The notes below the pieces were generated by a model that worked only from the letters and a program-made list of their open reading frames with translations, did no database searches and was not told where the DNA came from. A program made the translations under genes and the position numbers. Of a stretch of DNA of 64,000 bases, positions 1-8,215 are shown in pieces; positions within the stretch are counted from its first letter, which is position 1, and the number at the start of each line of letters is the position of its first letter. This stretch comes from Roseobacter weihaiensis (GTDB lineage: Bacteria > Pseudomonadota > Alphaproteobacteria > Rhodobacterales > Rhodobacteraceae): NCBI RefSeq assembly GCF_020622345.1, contig NZ_JACNMO010000024.1, positions 16,611 through 80,610 on the forward strand, written 5' to 3'.

Positions 1-1299
1 CTCATCCTCCAGTTTGTCCCATGCCGTCCCCAGATGGGTGCGAAATTCGTCGTAGGCCTGATCGAAGCTCGCCCGCGCGCGGCGCCATGTCTCGCGGGTC
101 ATATCGCGGTAGTCGATCTCGTAGATGGACGACAGAAAGCGGCCTGACTGCTCCACCGCGCGGGTCATCTCGATCGGGTGTTCGGCCACTCTATCGCCCC
201 AGACCTTGATGAAAGCCTGCTGCATCGCGCGGTGCAGATCGTTGTTCGGCTCAAACCGCGTCAGCAGAAAGCGCAGGTCGAGAAACGCCTTGGGCAGCGT
301 CATTGTCCCCGCGGGGACAAGCCCGGAAAACCGGCTGAGATCCTCCAGCGCCTCGGAGAGCTGGCCGATGAAGGAGGTGGTGGAATCATACTCCCAATAG
401 CCCGGACCCGACGGGATGTAGAGCATGTCGGCGGCAAAGACCGCGTTCATCGACTGGTAGCCGATGGCGGGCGGGCAATCAAAGATCACCAAATCATACG
501 CCTCCGGCGGCAACTGGTCGAGAAAGCGCGACACGGCGGCAAAGAAGGACCATTCGGGGTTCATGTGCCGGTACTGGGCGGAGGCAAATTCGACAAAGGC
601 CGCGTTGGCGCAGGAGGGGACGATGTCGATGGTTGGCCAGTTCGTCGGTTTGATGAAATCCGAGACGCGCAGGTCGGCCAACCCCATGTCGGTGATCGAA
701 CTGGGCAGGCGGCGCCGGGGCAGGGTGGCGCCGCTTTCGGCCCCCTGAGAGGCGGCGTTCATCCGCGTGGTCTCCGCCGCGAGATCGCGGGCCATGATCC
801 CCCAGACGGTGTATTCCTCGGCCACATCGCTGAGCCCCATCGAATGGCTGAGCGTCGCCTGCGGGTCAAAATCGACGCAGAGCACACGGTAGCCGTCAAG
901 GGCTGCGGCATGGGCGAAATGAAGCGCCACGGTGGATTTGCCGGCGCCCCCCTTGAAGTTGGCAATCGCCGCGCGCATCGCCCGCTTGCCCGCCGGCCGA
1001 TAGGGCATCAGCGAGCGGCGGTTGACCTTGAGGCGTCGGCGCAATTCATTGATTTCATCGAGGGTGTACCAGCGTTGTCGGCCGTCTTCTTCGACCTGGC
1101 CCTGGGGCAGGCTCGGGTCTGCCGCGAGCCGCCCGCGCATGGTGGACTGGTTGACCTTGAAGATCAGTTCGGCGACCTCCCAGCTTGAGAAGCGGCGCAG
1201 GGTCTTTTCATTCTGCGGGCTGTAGGTCTGCTGGCGAATGAACCCCTGCATCTTGAGCGATTGCGCCTGAAGCTGGGCGAGATCTTTGTGGGTATACAT
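1..1299 (-). CDS. parA: ParA-family plasmid partition ATPase (3' end outside window)
   Basis: This is a ParA-type ATPase that would segregate the replicon together with a ParB partner, presumably encoded just left of the window. The 433 codons present start at an ATG (1299-1297). The N-terminal ~100 residues look like the helix-turn-helix/MerR-like region of large plasmid ParA proteins (residues about 35-95). A deviant Walker A motif, KGGAGKST, follows near residue 116. The later stretches VLCVDFDPQATLS and LVIFDCPPAIG are the Walker A' and Walker B type motifs. The gene is divergent from the initiator gene at 1848, a usual plasmid arrangement. An 18-bp perfect palindrome lies inside its 3' half (303-320). 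The C-terminus is cut by the window edge. Confidence 0.93.
   Translation of the reverse strand, partial: MYTHKDLAQLQAQSLKMQGFIRQQTYSPQNEKTLRRFSSWEVAELIFKVNQSTMRGRLAADPSLPQGQVEEDGRQRWYTLDEINELRRRLKVNRRSLMPYRPAGKRAMRAAIANFKGGAGKSTVALHFAHAAALDGYRVLCVDFDPQATLSHSMGLSDVAEEYTVWGIMARDLAAETTRMNAASQGAESGATLPRRRLPSSITDMGLADLRVSDFIKPTNWPTIDIVPSCANAAFVEFASAQYRHMNPEWSFFAAVSRFLDQLPPEAYDLVIFDCPPAIGYQSMNAVFAADMLYIPSGPGYWEYDSTTSFIGQLSEALEDLSRFSGLVPAGTMTLPKAFLDLRFLLTRFEPNNDLHRAMQQAFIKVWGDRVAEHPIEMTRAVEQSGRFLSSIYEIDYRDMTRETWRRARASFDQAYDEFRTHLGTAWDKLEDE
303..320. promoter_or_regulatory. 18-bp perfect palindrome inside parA (candidate parS/initiator site)
   Basis: TTGTCCCCGCGGGGACAA reads the same on both strands. 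Its half-site GGGGACA is the same core that recurs in the intergenic repeats upstream of parA. A centromere-like or operator role is inferred from position and symmetry only. Confidence 0.5.
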
Positions 1300-1338
1300 C
1301 GGGGGCCTGTCTCTGCTCGGATCATGTATCGGAACCCT

Positions 1339-1354
1339 CGTCCCTGCGGGGACG
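1339..1354. promoter_or_regulatory. Imperfect palindrome upstream of parA
   Basis: CGTCCCTGCGGGGACG is a 16-bp palindrome with one mismatched pair. It is a close relative of the perfect palindrome at 303-320 and lies 40 bp upstream of the parA start. It could be an autoregulatory operator or a second centromere site; this is inference. Confidence 0.45.
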
Positions 1355-1532
1355 CAAATTCCGGGTTTTCCAAGATTTACGCGGATTTGGAGAAAAACGC
1401 AAAAGGGAATATCCTGCACCCGGGAAAAAGCGCAGAGCCGCGCAGACCCTCAAAGACGGGCGAAAGAGGGAGAGGACCCGATTCTGGAGATTTCGGCCCA
1501 TGAACACCCAAAGAGCTTGGCGCCGCCCCCAG

Positions 1533-1616
1533 ATATGGGGGACAGTCTTGCAGGCACACCAGCCTATTGGGGGACAAAAGGGCCGGAATAGGGGACAGCG
1601 TGAGCGTCCCCCAATA
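1533..1616. repeat. Iteron-like GGGGGACA repeats, putative replication origin
   Basis: Four related motifs occur within 84 bp: ATATGGGGGACAG (1533-1545), CTATTGGGGGACA (1564-1576), AATAGGGGACAG (1587-1598) and the reverse-strand copy CGTCCCCCAATA (1605-1616). The second and fourth form an 11-bp perfect inverted repeat (TATTGGGGGAC/GTCCCCCAATA). An AT-rich stretch follows at about 1617-1650. Repeats next to an initiator gene and an AT-rich segment suggest an iteron origin. The rest of the 1300-1847 intergenic region shows no convincing gene. Confidence 0.55.
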
Positions 1617-1847
1617 CCGTATATACCTGTTTTCATGATTTGAAATGGATCAGGATTTGCCGTGGACCAAAGCTTCTTCGAACTCCAGACTTGACAGAAT
1701 CGCCGTTTAGGACGCAAATCAGGGCAGGACGGTGAATAGCGTTGGAAATGAGCGCCCGTCTCCAAAAAAAGAGGCTGACCCATCAGCCCGTTCCCGAGGC
1801 ACGACCGGCACATCCCGCGCCGGACATCATTGCAGCAAAGGCAGCCT

Positions 1848-2525
1848 ATGCTTTCCACGAAACCTGTGGGCCGTGGCGCGGCTGCGCGTAAATACGATCT
1901 GCTCACGGCTCTTGGCGCTTTTGCATTGGCGCAGGACAAGTTTGACCAGCGACGCGCGCTCCGTCTGATGACCCTGATCACAGCAAGATACAATTGGGCC
2001 CGCGATGAGCTCGCCGTGGGCCAGCGCGAGATTGCCCGGCTCTGGTCCGTGGACGAACGTACCGTGAAACGCGAGATGGCGCTGTTGCGGGCGCGCGGCT
2101 GGCTGGTGGTCAGACGGCAGGGTGCGCGGGGCCGGGTCACGCAATACGGTCTGGGGATCGACCAGATCCTGCGGGACACAGAGCCGCAATGGCCCGCTGT
2201 AGGCTCTGATTTCGAGCTGCGCATGGGCGGCGCGGACCCTGCGAAGGTGGTGGCCCTGCCGGTGAGCGGCGCGGTGCCGGCCCCCGATATCACGTCAGGC
2301 ACCGAATGGGCGCTGGCGCAGGCGCTGCTGCACGCCGAGGATGCCGCGAGCTACGCGGCGTGGCTCGCGGCACTGGAGCGGGCCGAGAGGGCAGGGGGGC
2401 GGCTGACGCTGCGGGCGCCGTCCCGGTTCCACGCGGTTTACGTGCAGACCCACCTGGAACGCCGCGTGCTGCTGGCCCTGCGCGAGATCGACGCGGAGAT
2501 CAGCGAGCTGCGGGTGGTTGTGTAG
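1848..2525 (+). CDS. DnaA-like plasmid replication initiator
   Basis: The 225-residue protein resembles the DnaA-like replication initiators of Rhodobacterales plasmids. Residues about 45-85 (REIARLWSVDERTVKREMAL) form a helix-turn-helix. The C-terminal ~70 residues, with APSRFHAVYVQTHLERRV, resemble the DnaA domain I-like end typical of this initiator class. No AAA+ ATPase domain is present, so it is not chromosomal DnaA. The ATG at 1848 has an AAAGG Shine-Dalgarno sequence 6 nt upstream and is preferred over the TTG at 1830. It is divergent from parA with the repeat region between them. The family assignment is moderately sure; the role as initiator also rests on context. Confidence 0.75.
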   Translation: MLSTKPVGRGAAARKYDLLTALGAFALAQDKFDQRRALRLMTLITARYNWARDELAVGQREIARLWSVDERTVKREMALLRARGWLVVRRQGARGRVTQYGLGIDQILRDTEPQWPAVGSDFELRMGGADPAKVVALPVSGAVPAPDITSGTEWALAQALLHAEDAASYAAWLAALERAERAGGRLTLRAPSRFHAVYVQTHLERRVLLALREIDAEISELRVVV

Positions 2526-2531
2526 CCGCGG

Positions 2532-2765
2532 CTAGCCCCAGCGGATCAGCCCGAGAATGGCAGAGCCGCCGTAGAAGGCCTGCAAAAGCAGGAAGGTCCA
2601 GCGCCGGTCGATCACCGCCCAGGCGGCAAAGAGGCTGGCCGAGAGCAGCAGCAGGGAAAACCCGACGATCTCATTGCCGGTATTGGAGGCGATCAGCACC
2701 GCGTAGACCATGGCGGAGACCGATCCGGTGATCTCGAACAAAGAGGTCAGCTTGCGTTTCTCCAT
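2532..2765 (-). CDS. Small membrane protein, CBU_0592-like
   Basis: This 77-residue protein has three hydrophobic stretches (about residues 12-30, 33-52 and 56-74) and few charged residues, so it is probably an inner-membrane protein. The pattern resembles the small CBU_0592-like membrane family of unknown function. An AGGAG sequence about 9 nt before the ATG supports the start. It lies between the initiator gene, which it meets tail to tail, and the cytochrome c gene whose terminator precedes it. No function can be assigned. Confidence 0.7.
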   Translation of the reverse strand: MEKRKLTSLFEITGSVSAMVYAVLIASNTGNEIVGFSLLLLSASLFAAWAVIDRRWTFLLLQAFYGGSAILGLIRWG

Positions 2766-2953
2766 GGGGCGGCTCCTGCGTGCGATCTGAAGGGGGATGC
2801 GTTTTTCCGTGGCCTATCGCGGGGCTCTCACGCGGACAAGCTGTTTATCGCGCACAAAAGTCTGAGGTGCTAATCCCGAAGAGCATCAAGCAGATCAACG
2901 AAAGAGAGTAGGGGGGCAGACGCTGCGCCATGATTGTGCCCGCTGCCGATACG

Positions 2954-2983
2954 TAAAACGCCGCCCCGATCTGGAGCGGCGTT
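2954..2983 (-). terminator. Rho-independent terminator after the cytochrome c gene
   Basis: AACGCCGC (2957-2964) pairs with GCGGCGTT (2976-2983) around an 11-nt loop. Read on the minus strand, the stem is followed by TTTT. It lies 25 nt past the cytochrome stop and would end the bchF-to-cytochrome superoperon. Confidence 0.75.
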
Positions 2984-3008
2984 CACGATCTTGGATGTCT
3001 CGGGGCGC

Positions 3009-3455
3009 TCAGCTGTCGGGCGCGGAGGCCAGCGATGCGAGGTAGGCAAAGAGATTGACCGCGTCCTCATCGCTCACGCGCTGTCTGGCCATGTTGCTGC
3101 GGCCATCTTCGCCGGTCTGCTCTTCGAGCCAGCCGGTCGGGTCTGCAAGGTAGGCGGCGAAGGTCTCTTCGGTGATGCGGATGTCCTGTGAGTTGGCGGC
3201 CATGCTAAGATCGGAGTAGTTAAAATCCTCGACCGATCCCATTGCCTTGTTGGTGATATTGTAAAGGTTTGGCCCAACGCGACCACTGCGGCCAGCCAGC
3301 GTGTTGCCGTCACCGTCAACCACCATGTGGCAGGCGGCGCACCGATTGAAAACCCGCTCACCGGCTTCGGGGTCACCGGATACGGCATCTCCCTGCGCAA
3401 AAGCGGGGGCTGCGGCAAATGTCATTGCGAGTATGGCTGCGAATGTCCGAGTCAT
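3009..3455 (-). CDS. cycA: Periplasmic c-type cytochrome (c2/c551 type)
   Basis: The 148-residue protein has a cleavable signal peptide (MTRTFAAILAMTFAAAPAFA) followed by a class I cytochrome c with one haem motif, CAACH. A methionine in RSNMARQR near the C-terminus is a plausible sixth ligand. In related phototrophs the gene at this end of the PGC encodes the periplasmic carrier that returns electrons to the photo-oxidised reaction centre. The ATG at 3455 is chosen over the adjacent one at 3458 because AAGGAG lies 6 nt upstream. It is the last gene of the superoperon, 79 nt beyond the hemA stop, and is followed by a terminator. The symbol follows the usual name at this locus. Confidence 0.85.
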   Translation of the reverse strand: MTRTFAAILAMTFAAAPAFAQGDAVSGDPEAGERVFNRCAACHMVVDGDGNTLAGRSGRVGPNLYNITNKAMGSVEDFNYSDLSMAANSQDIRITEETFAAYLADPTGWLEEQTGEDGRSNMARQRVSDEDAVNLFAYLASLASAPDS

Positions 3456-3534
3456 CATTATCTCCTTCGTTGCTCGGGAAATAACGTAGGACTTCACGCG
3501 CAGAGTCAACAGTCACAATGCCGCTAGTGGGGTG

Positions 3535-4749
3535 TCAGGCCACCGCGTGCGAGATCGCGCATTGCTTCCACAGATCCTTGAGCGCCAGCACCAGATGTTC
3601 GATGTCCTCGACACTGTGCAGCGGCGAGGGGGTAAAGCGCAGCCGTTCCGTGCCTTTGGGCACTGTGGGATAGTTGATGGGCTGCACGTAGATGCCGTAT
3701 TGCTGCATCAGATAATCCGCGATCATCCGGCATTTGACCGGGTCCTTGATCATCACCGGGATGATGTGACTGGGGTTTTCCAGATGCGGGATGCCCTCCT
3801 GATCGAGGCGCTTGCGCAGATAGGCCACGCGCTCGCGTTGCAGGATACGCTCCTGATCGGATTGCTTGAGGTGGCGGATCGAGGCCTGGGCGGCCGTGGC
3901 GACAGCCGGGGGCAGGGCGGTGGTAAAGATGAACCCGCTGGCAAACGACCGGATGAAGTCGCAGAGCGCTTCGGATCCGGTGATATAGCCCCCCACAACG
4001 CCGTAGGCTTTGCCCAGCGTCCCTTCGATGAGGGTGATGCGGTCCTGCAGCCCGTCACGCTCGGAGATGCCGCCGCCGCGGGGCCCGTAAAGGCCCACCG
4101 CGTGGACCTCGTCCAGATATGTCATGGCGCCGTGTTTCTCGGCCACCTCGACGATTTCCTGCATCGGGCAGATGTCGCCATCCATGGAATAGACGGATTC
4201 GAAGGCCACGATCTTGGGGCTGTTGGCGGGCAGGGCGGCAAGCTTGCGGTCCAGGTCTTCGGGGTCGTTGTGTTTCCACAGCACCTTGTTGGCGCGGGAA
4301 TGGCGGATGCCTTCGATCATCGAGGCGTGGTTCAGCTCGTCCGAGAGGATCACCGCATCCGGCAGACGGCTGCCCAATGTGGACAAAGCGGCCCAGTTAG
4401 AGACATATCCGGAGGTGAAGAGCAGCGCATCCTCCTTGTGGTGCAGGTCGGCCAGTTCGGCCTCCAGCCGCTTGTGGGCGTGGTTGGTGCCCGAGATGTT
4501 GCGCGTGCCACCCGCGCCCGCCCCGCAGCGGTCGATGGCGTCCTTCATGGCGTTGATCACCGTGGGGTGCTGGCCCATGCCCAGATAGTCGTTTGAGCAC
4601 CAGACCGTCACCTGATCGGGACTGTCCGGGTCGTGGCACCGGGCCTGGGGGAAAGCGCCGGCCTTGCGTTCCAGTTCCGCGAAGATGCGATAGTTGCCAT
4701 CTTCTTTCAGTGTATCGAGTTGGGCTTGGAACAATCTATCAAAGTCCAT
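3535..4749 (-). CDS. hemA: 5-aminolevulinate synthase
   Basis: This 404-residue PLP enzyme condenses glycine and succinyl-CoA to 5-aminolevulinate, the first step of haem and bacteriochlorophyll synthesis by the C4 pathway. The PLP lysine is Lys247 in GTLGKAYG, preceded by the conserved aspartate in [12 protein letters not shown]. The N-terminal [10 protein letters not shown] and GTRNISGT motifs are also typical. The length matches alphaproteobacterial HemA. It overlaps the 3' end of puhE by 11 nt, so it is translated within the photosynthesis superoperon. Whether a second ALA synthase exists elsewhere in the genome cannot be seen. Confidence 0.97.
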   Translation of the reverse strand: MDFDRLFQAQLDTLKEDGNYRIFAELERKAGAFPQARCHDPDSPDQVTVWCSNDYLGMGQHPTVINAMKDAIDRCGAGAGGTRNISGTNHAHKRLEAELADLHHKEDALLFTSGYVSNWAALSTLGSRLPDAVILSDELNHASMIEGIRHSRANKVLWKHNDPEDLDRKLAALPANSPKIVAFESVYSMDGDICPMQEIVEVAEKHGAMTYLDEVHAVGLYGPRGGGISERDGLQDRITLIEGTLGKAYGVVGGYITGSEALCDFIRSFASGFIFTTALPPAVATAAQASIRHLKQSDQERILQRERVAYLRKRLDQEGIPHLENPSHIIPVMIKDPVKCRMIADYLMQQYGIYVQPINYPTVPKGTERLRFTPSPLHSVEDIEHLVLALKDLWKQCAISHAVA

Positions 4750-5554
4750 GGTGTCCCCCTTTTAGTGTCGTTGGTTTGGGTGTTGGTTGTTTGGGCGCCG
4801 GGAGCATCCAGCGCCAGAGTTTTTCATCCGGGATCGGCAGAACCATCACCCAGTGTTCGAGAAGGGCCAGTGCGGTGATGGCGGCCAGCAGGGCAAAGCC
4901 GATGATCTGGCCGTCGGTCTCGGCCCCGTGGATCCGTTCCAGCCAGCAGGCGGTGGCAAAGGTCAGGGCGGAGACGGAGATCGGGAACAGCCAGTTCAGC
5001 GGTCTGATCCGGAAATAGGTCGAAAGGTGCTTGAGCTCGCCGGGGAGGAAGTCGACGTTGATATGCGGCACGCCGAGATAGAGGTTCAGCTTGGCCGAGA
5101 GCCGCGCAAAGAACAGGATTGCAAAGGTCCAGAGCCCAAAGATGTTGGGATAGTTCCACCCGATGAGCAGCAGCGTGATGAGCGTGGCCACCAGCAGCAT
5201 CTCGTGATAGGCCAGCGTGCCCCAGGCGCGGATGAACCGTTCCCATTCGGGTGCGTCGGGGCGCAGCGGGTAGGCGTTGGGTCCGGTCACAACGCCAGTG
5301 AGGAAGGCCAGCTCGATCCAGCCCCAGATCAGAATGGCGGAGAGGAAGGCCACACAGGCCCCCAGGATGGAGGCGTCGCCGAGGCTGGCCCAGAACCCCC
5401 AGACCCCAAGGCCCGCCATCGGCAGGCCCCAGAGGGTGGCGCGGCGACCTGCGCCGCCCCCTTTGCGGTCCGCCGTCTTCACGACCCACAGGATCGCCCC
5501 CGTGGAAAACCACCAGACAAAAAGGGCCAGAAGGGAGGCGGTCCAGACGGTCAT
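4739..5554 (-). CDS. puhE: Photosynthetic complex assembly protein PuhE
   Basis: This 271-residue integral membrane protein has about seven hydrophobic helices and includes the stretch [16 protein letters not shown]. PuhE belongs to a PGC-specific family (DUF3623) needed for normal reaction-centre and LH1 assembly in purple bacteria. Its place between acsF and hemA is the conserved order in this group. The stop overlaps the hemA start, and the start is one base past the acsF stop, so the three are translationally linked. Confidence 0.93.
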   Translation of the reverse strand: MTVWTASLLALFVWWFSTGAILWVVKTADRKGGGAGRRATLWGLPMAGLGVWGFWASLGDASILGACVAFLSAILIWGWIELAFLTGVVTGPNAYPLRPDAPEWERFIRAWGTLAYHEMLLVATLITLLLIGWNYPNIFGLWTFAILFFARLSAKLNLYLGVPHINVDFLPGELKHLSTYFRIRPLNWLFPISVSALTFATACWLERIHGAETDGQIIGFALLAAITALALLEHWVMVLPIPDEKLWRWMLPAPKQPTPKPTTLKGGHHGL

Positions 5555-5555
5555 C

Positions 5556-6671
5556 TCAGTACGAAGGCTCCAACCGGGTAACGGCGGGCACCTTGTGCTG
5601 TTTCGCCGGGATCGTGATGAGGGCGATAAACGCTTTCACCGCGCGGAACTGTGCCCCCAGCTTGCCAAAGAAGCGGCCTTCGGCGGCGGCCTCCGCCAGA
5701 TCGGCATTGGCTTTCTGCATCTTCTCCAGATTGGGCTGCCAGCGCGGATGATCGATATCCAGCGTGATCGGAAAGATCTGCTCGGTCAGCTTGGAGGTTT
5801 TGGTAAAGACCTCGTGGGCGTACCAGTCCGGGTCCACGCCGAGCGCCTTGTGGAAGGCCGGGCGCTGGTGGTCGCGCACATACATCGTGGAATAGACCGC
5901 CGTGAGGAAGAACTTGATCCAGTAGACGTTCATGCCCTTGGTCAGCTTCGGGTCGGTCTTCATCAGCAGGGCAAAGGCCTCGCCGTGGCTGAACTCGTCG
6001 TTGCACCACTCCTCGAACCACTTGAAGATCGGGTGGAACCGGTGCTGCGGGTTTTCCTGCAGATGGCGGAAAATGGTGATGTAACGGGCATAGCCGATCT
6101 TTTCCGACAGGTAGGTCGCATAGTAGATGAACTTGGGCCGGAAGTAGGTGTATTTCTTTTTCTGCGTCAGGAACCCGAGGTTCACCGCCACACCCGCTTC
6201 GCGCAGCGCATCGTTGATGAAACCCGCGTGCCGCGCCTCGTCGCGCGCCATCAGCTGGAAAAGCTGCGTGATGTCCTTGTTGTTGCCGCGGCGTTTCATC
6301 TCCTTGTAGAGGACGCAGCCCGAGAATTCGGCCGTGCACGACGAGATCAGGAAGTCGATGAACTCCTTTTTCAACTGAGGCTCCATCCCGTCCCAGTCGA
6401 CGTGATCCCAGTCTTCGTTCTTTTTGAAATGCCCCTTGTTGGGGTCGGACACCATCTGCGCGATCAGCTTGTCCCATTCCTCGCGCACGCCCGACACGTC
6501 AATGGCGTCGAGTTCGTCAAAATCGGTGGTGTAAAAGCGCGGCGTCAGCAGCGTGTTCTGCATCGCCACCTCGGTGGCGGAGGTGCTGTCGATCACGGAT
6601 TGGGATTCCTGCAGCTTCAGGCTTTCCTCGGCATCGGTGATATCGGCGGTGTGGGTGGGTCTGACATTCAT
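5556..6671 (-). CDS. acsF: Magnesium-protoporphyrin IX monomethyl ester oxidative cyclase (aerobic)
   Basis: AcsF forms ring E of bacteriochlorophyll with molecular oxygen, giving divinyl protochlorophyllide. The 371-residue protein has the di-iron carboxylate signature: an E-rich helix with CTAEFSGC and the later motif MARDEARHAGF. The second half-site lies in FSHGEAFAL. The ATG at 6671 is chosen over an upstream ATG at 6704 because AGAGGAGG precedes it closely and homologues start there. It overlaps the stop of the upstream 98-codon gene as ATGA. It indicates an oxygen-tolerant pathway; no bchE is seen in the window. Confidence 0.97.
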   Translation of the reverse strand: MNVRPTHTADITDAEESLKLQESQSVIDSTSATEVAMQNTLLTPRFYTTDFDELDAIDVSGVREEWDKLIAQMVSDPNKGHFKKNEDWDHVDWDGMEPQLKKEFIDFLISSCTAEFSGCVLYKEMKRRGNNKDITQLFQLMARDEARHAGFINDALREAGVAVNLGFLTQKKKYTYFRPKFIYYATYLSEKIGYARYITIFRHLQENPQHRFHPIFKWFEEWCNDEFSHGEAFALLMKTDPKLTKGMNVYWIKFFLTAVYSTMYVRDHQRPAFHKALGVDPDWYAHEVFTKTSKLTEQIFPITLDIDHPRWQPNLEKMQKANADLAEAAAEGRFFGKLGAQFRAVKAFIALITIPAKQHKVPAVTRLEPSY

Positions 6672-6964
6672 AGCGTGACCTCCTCTGAAAAGGAAAATTC
6701 GCAAAGCTCCATAACCTCGAAATCCCCCGTCAGGCGGGTCCAGAGGCGCTCAAGCTTGCTGGCGCGGATGATCGTGGCGTCGCGGTCCTCGGAGATGACC
6801 TCTCCGAAGGGGGCCATGATTTCCGGCCCATGCACCTGCACTTCGTCACCGGGGTAGATCACGGCCCCGTTGTTGAACCGAACATGCGCATGCAGGCTTT
6901 CGAATTTATGGCTGATCTCGACCGTGCAGGGGGCACGTTCGATGTCCTTTGTCAGTAGTCCCAT
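6668..6964 (-). CDS. Conserved PGC-associated protein of unknown function (98 aa)
   Basis: The gene encodes a 98-residue soluble, mostly beta-type protein containing YPGDEVQVHGPEIMAPFGE. A small uncharacterised gene at this place, between puhC and acsF, is a recurring feature of alphaproteobacterial PGCs. It overlaps acsF by ATGA, which suggests coupled expression and perhaps a role with the cyclase. No catalytic motif or membrane segment is visible. Its reading frame is clearly real from its position and overlap, but the function is unknown. Confidence 0.85.
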   Translation of the reverse strand: MGLLTKDIERAPCTVEISHKFESLHAHVRFNNGAVIYPGDEVQVHGPEIMAPFGEVISEDRDATIIRASKLERLWTRLTGDFEVMELCEFSFSEEVTL

Positions 6965-6985
6965 GAGGTGGCTTCCTTTCTGGGT

Positions 6986-7456
6986 TCAGGGTTGGTCCAG
7001 CAGTCTGGCGAAGACGCGGGAGTTGGAGGCGCCGAAGCCCATGAGCTCGGCAGACCATCCGGTGACGGGGTCGGTAATGGAGAGGCGGTTGCCCGCGCGC
7101 AGCTGCAGCAGCACCGGGGCTGACATGTCCGTGCCGGAAAGGCCGCGGTTGCGGGCAATCACGCGTTCGATACCGGCAACAAAGCCGCCCTTGTCGGAGG
7201 GGAAGTCGGCGATCAGCGCGCCCGTGGTGCCGTCGAGCACGCGGGCCGCGCCGGAGGCATCTCCGGAGAGGTGGATGGCGCGTTCGCGGATCACTTCGCC
7301 CGCGGGGGGCGTGTTCTGCACCGGGCGCCCCGTGAGGGTGGCGATGCTGACGATCAGCAGCACCAGTGCGACCAGGGTGAACATGGCCCGCACCAGAAGG
7401 CGGGGCACCAGTTCTTCGGGCTTGGCGTGAATGCGGGGCTGAGCTTGTGTGTTCAT
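6986..7456 (-). CDS. puhC: Photosynthetic complex assembly protein PuhC
   Basis: The 156-residue protein has one N-terminal transmembrane segment (about residues 20-42, LVRAMFTLVALVLLIVSIAT) and a periplasmic domain containing VLDGTTGALIADF. This is the PuhC architecture; PuhC helps organise the reaction centre-LH1 core. The ATG at 7456 is chosen over one at 7486 because the latter lies inside puhB and homologues begin near the later one. It starts 4 nt after the puhB stop and precedes the 98-codon gene in the superoperon. Confidence 0.92.
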   Translation of the reverse strand: MNTQAQPRIHAKPEELVPRLLVRAMFTLVALVLLIVSIATLTGRPVQNTPPAGEVIRERAIHLSGDASGAARVLDGTTGALIADFPSDKGGFVAGIERVIARNRGLSGTDMSAPVLLQLRAGNRLSITDPVTGWSAELMGFGASNSRVFARLLDQP

Positions 7457-7460
7457 GGGG

Positions 7461-8129
7461 CTACTCCGCTGCAACGGCGCTGGCACGGGGGCTCGTGCGC
7501 GCGATTTTTGGCATTGCGATTCGCGCCTCTGCCGCCTCAGACAGCAGGGCCGCGACCTTTTCCGCGTCGGGAATACAGCGCAGCGCCGGTTGTGGTTCCT
7601 TTATAAACCAAGGCCGCACGTGAGGCCAGCAAACGAGGTACGAAAGACGCGTGTCTCCCATCGTTTCCAGGGCGATGGTGCCGGTCCCGTTTTTGCGCAG
7701 GTCCAGCATGGCGTTGCTGACCTGCACGTAAGGGATATTGAGCGTGATCGTCAGCGCCGCCCCGATCCGCATGACCACGCGGGCGTCCGTCACCGTGTAC
7801 ATCGTGGCGCGGGCCTGGGCGACCGCCACGAGGGTCAGCAACCCACAGGTCACCAGACCCAGGATCATGAAGGGCACTGCCGCGCCCACCGCCTGTCCCA
7901 GCGGCAACAGATCCAGTTGCGACACGAAGCGCCAGAGCGACAGCAGGATGAAATAGCCCGCAACCCATTTCACATTGAGCGATTCAACCGCCAGACGCCA
8001 CCAGTCGGGCCGACCCTGCCAGAGGATCTGCTCGCCCTTGGGCGGTTCTGCGGGAAGCCCCTCAACGGGCTCTATCTCAAAATCGTCATGCCCGTGGGCG
8101 GGCCGGCTGTTCGTTGGGTGGTGAGACAT
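7461..8129 (-). CDS. puhB: Photosynthetic complex assembly protein PuhB (PH domain)
   Basis: The 222-residue membrane protein has GEQILWQGRPDWWRL near residue 30, the signature of bacterial PH-domain proteins. Two or three transmembrane segments follow (about residues 55-110) and then the beta-rich PH region with ITLNIPYVQV. PuhB is a dimeric reaction-centre assembly factor. An AGGAGGAG sequence supports the ATG at 8129 over the one at 8165. A strong stem-loop separates it from puhA upstream. Confidence 0.94.
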   Translation of the reverse strand: MSHHPTNSRPAHGHDDFEIEPVEGLPAEPPKGEQILWQGRPDWWRLAVESLNVKWVAGYFILLSLWRFVSQLDLLPLGQAVGAAVPFMILGLVTCGLLTLVAVAQARATMYTVTDARVVMRIGAALTITLNIPYVQVSNAMLDLRKNGTGTIALETMGDTRLSYLVCWPHVRPWFIKEPQPALRCIPDAEKVAALLSEAAEARIAMPKIARTSPRASAVAAE

Positions 8130-8171
8130 GGCGAGTATCTCCTCCTGTTGCGGTTTCGTGTCCAATAGGCC

Positions 8172-8196
8172 CCGACCGGGGGGTGACCCCGATCGG
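8172..8196. promoter_or_regulatory. Stem-loop in the puhA-puhB intercistronic region
   Basis: CCGACCGGGG (8172-8181) pairs with CCCCGATCGG (8187-8196) around 5 nt, with one wobble pair. No T tract follows on either strand. It may protect the puhA message from 3' decay and set the ratio of puhA to puhB; this is inference from its place 20 nt past the puhA stop. Confidence 0.55.
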
Positions 8197-8215
8197 CGGC
8201 GCGGGTGTCAGATCC

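Noticed and set aside
178..1188. Long plus-strand frame opposite parA
   Set aside because: It is the complement of a clear ParA gene with Walker motifs; no independent evidence for coding.
2800..2950. Possible small RNA or gene between the small membrane gene and the cytochrome terminator
   Set aside because: No ribosome site, conserved motif or stable fold beyond the terminator was seen.
5277..6857. 526-codon plus-strand frame over puhE and acsF
   Set aside because: Antisense to two conserved overlapping photosynthesis genes and without recognisable domains.
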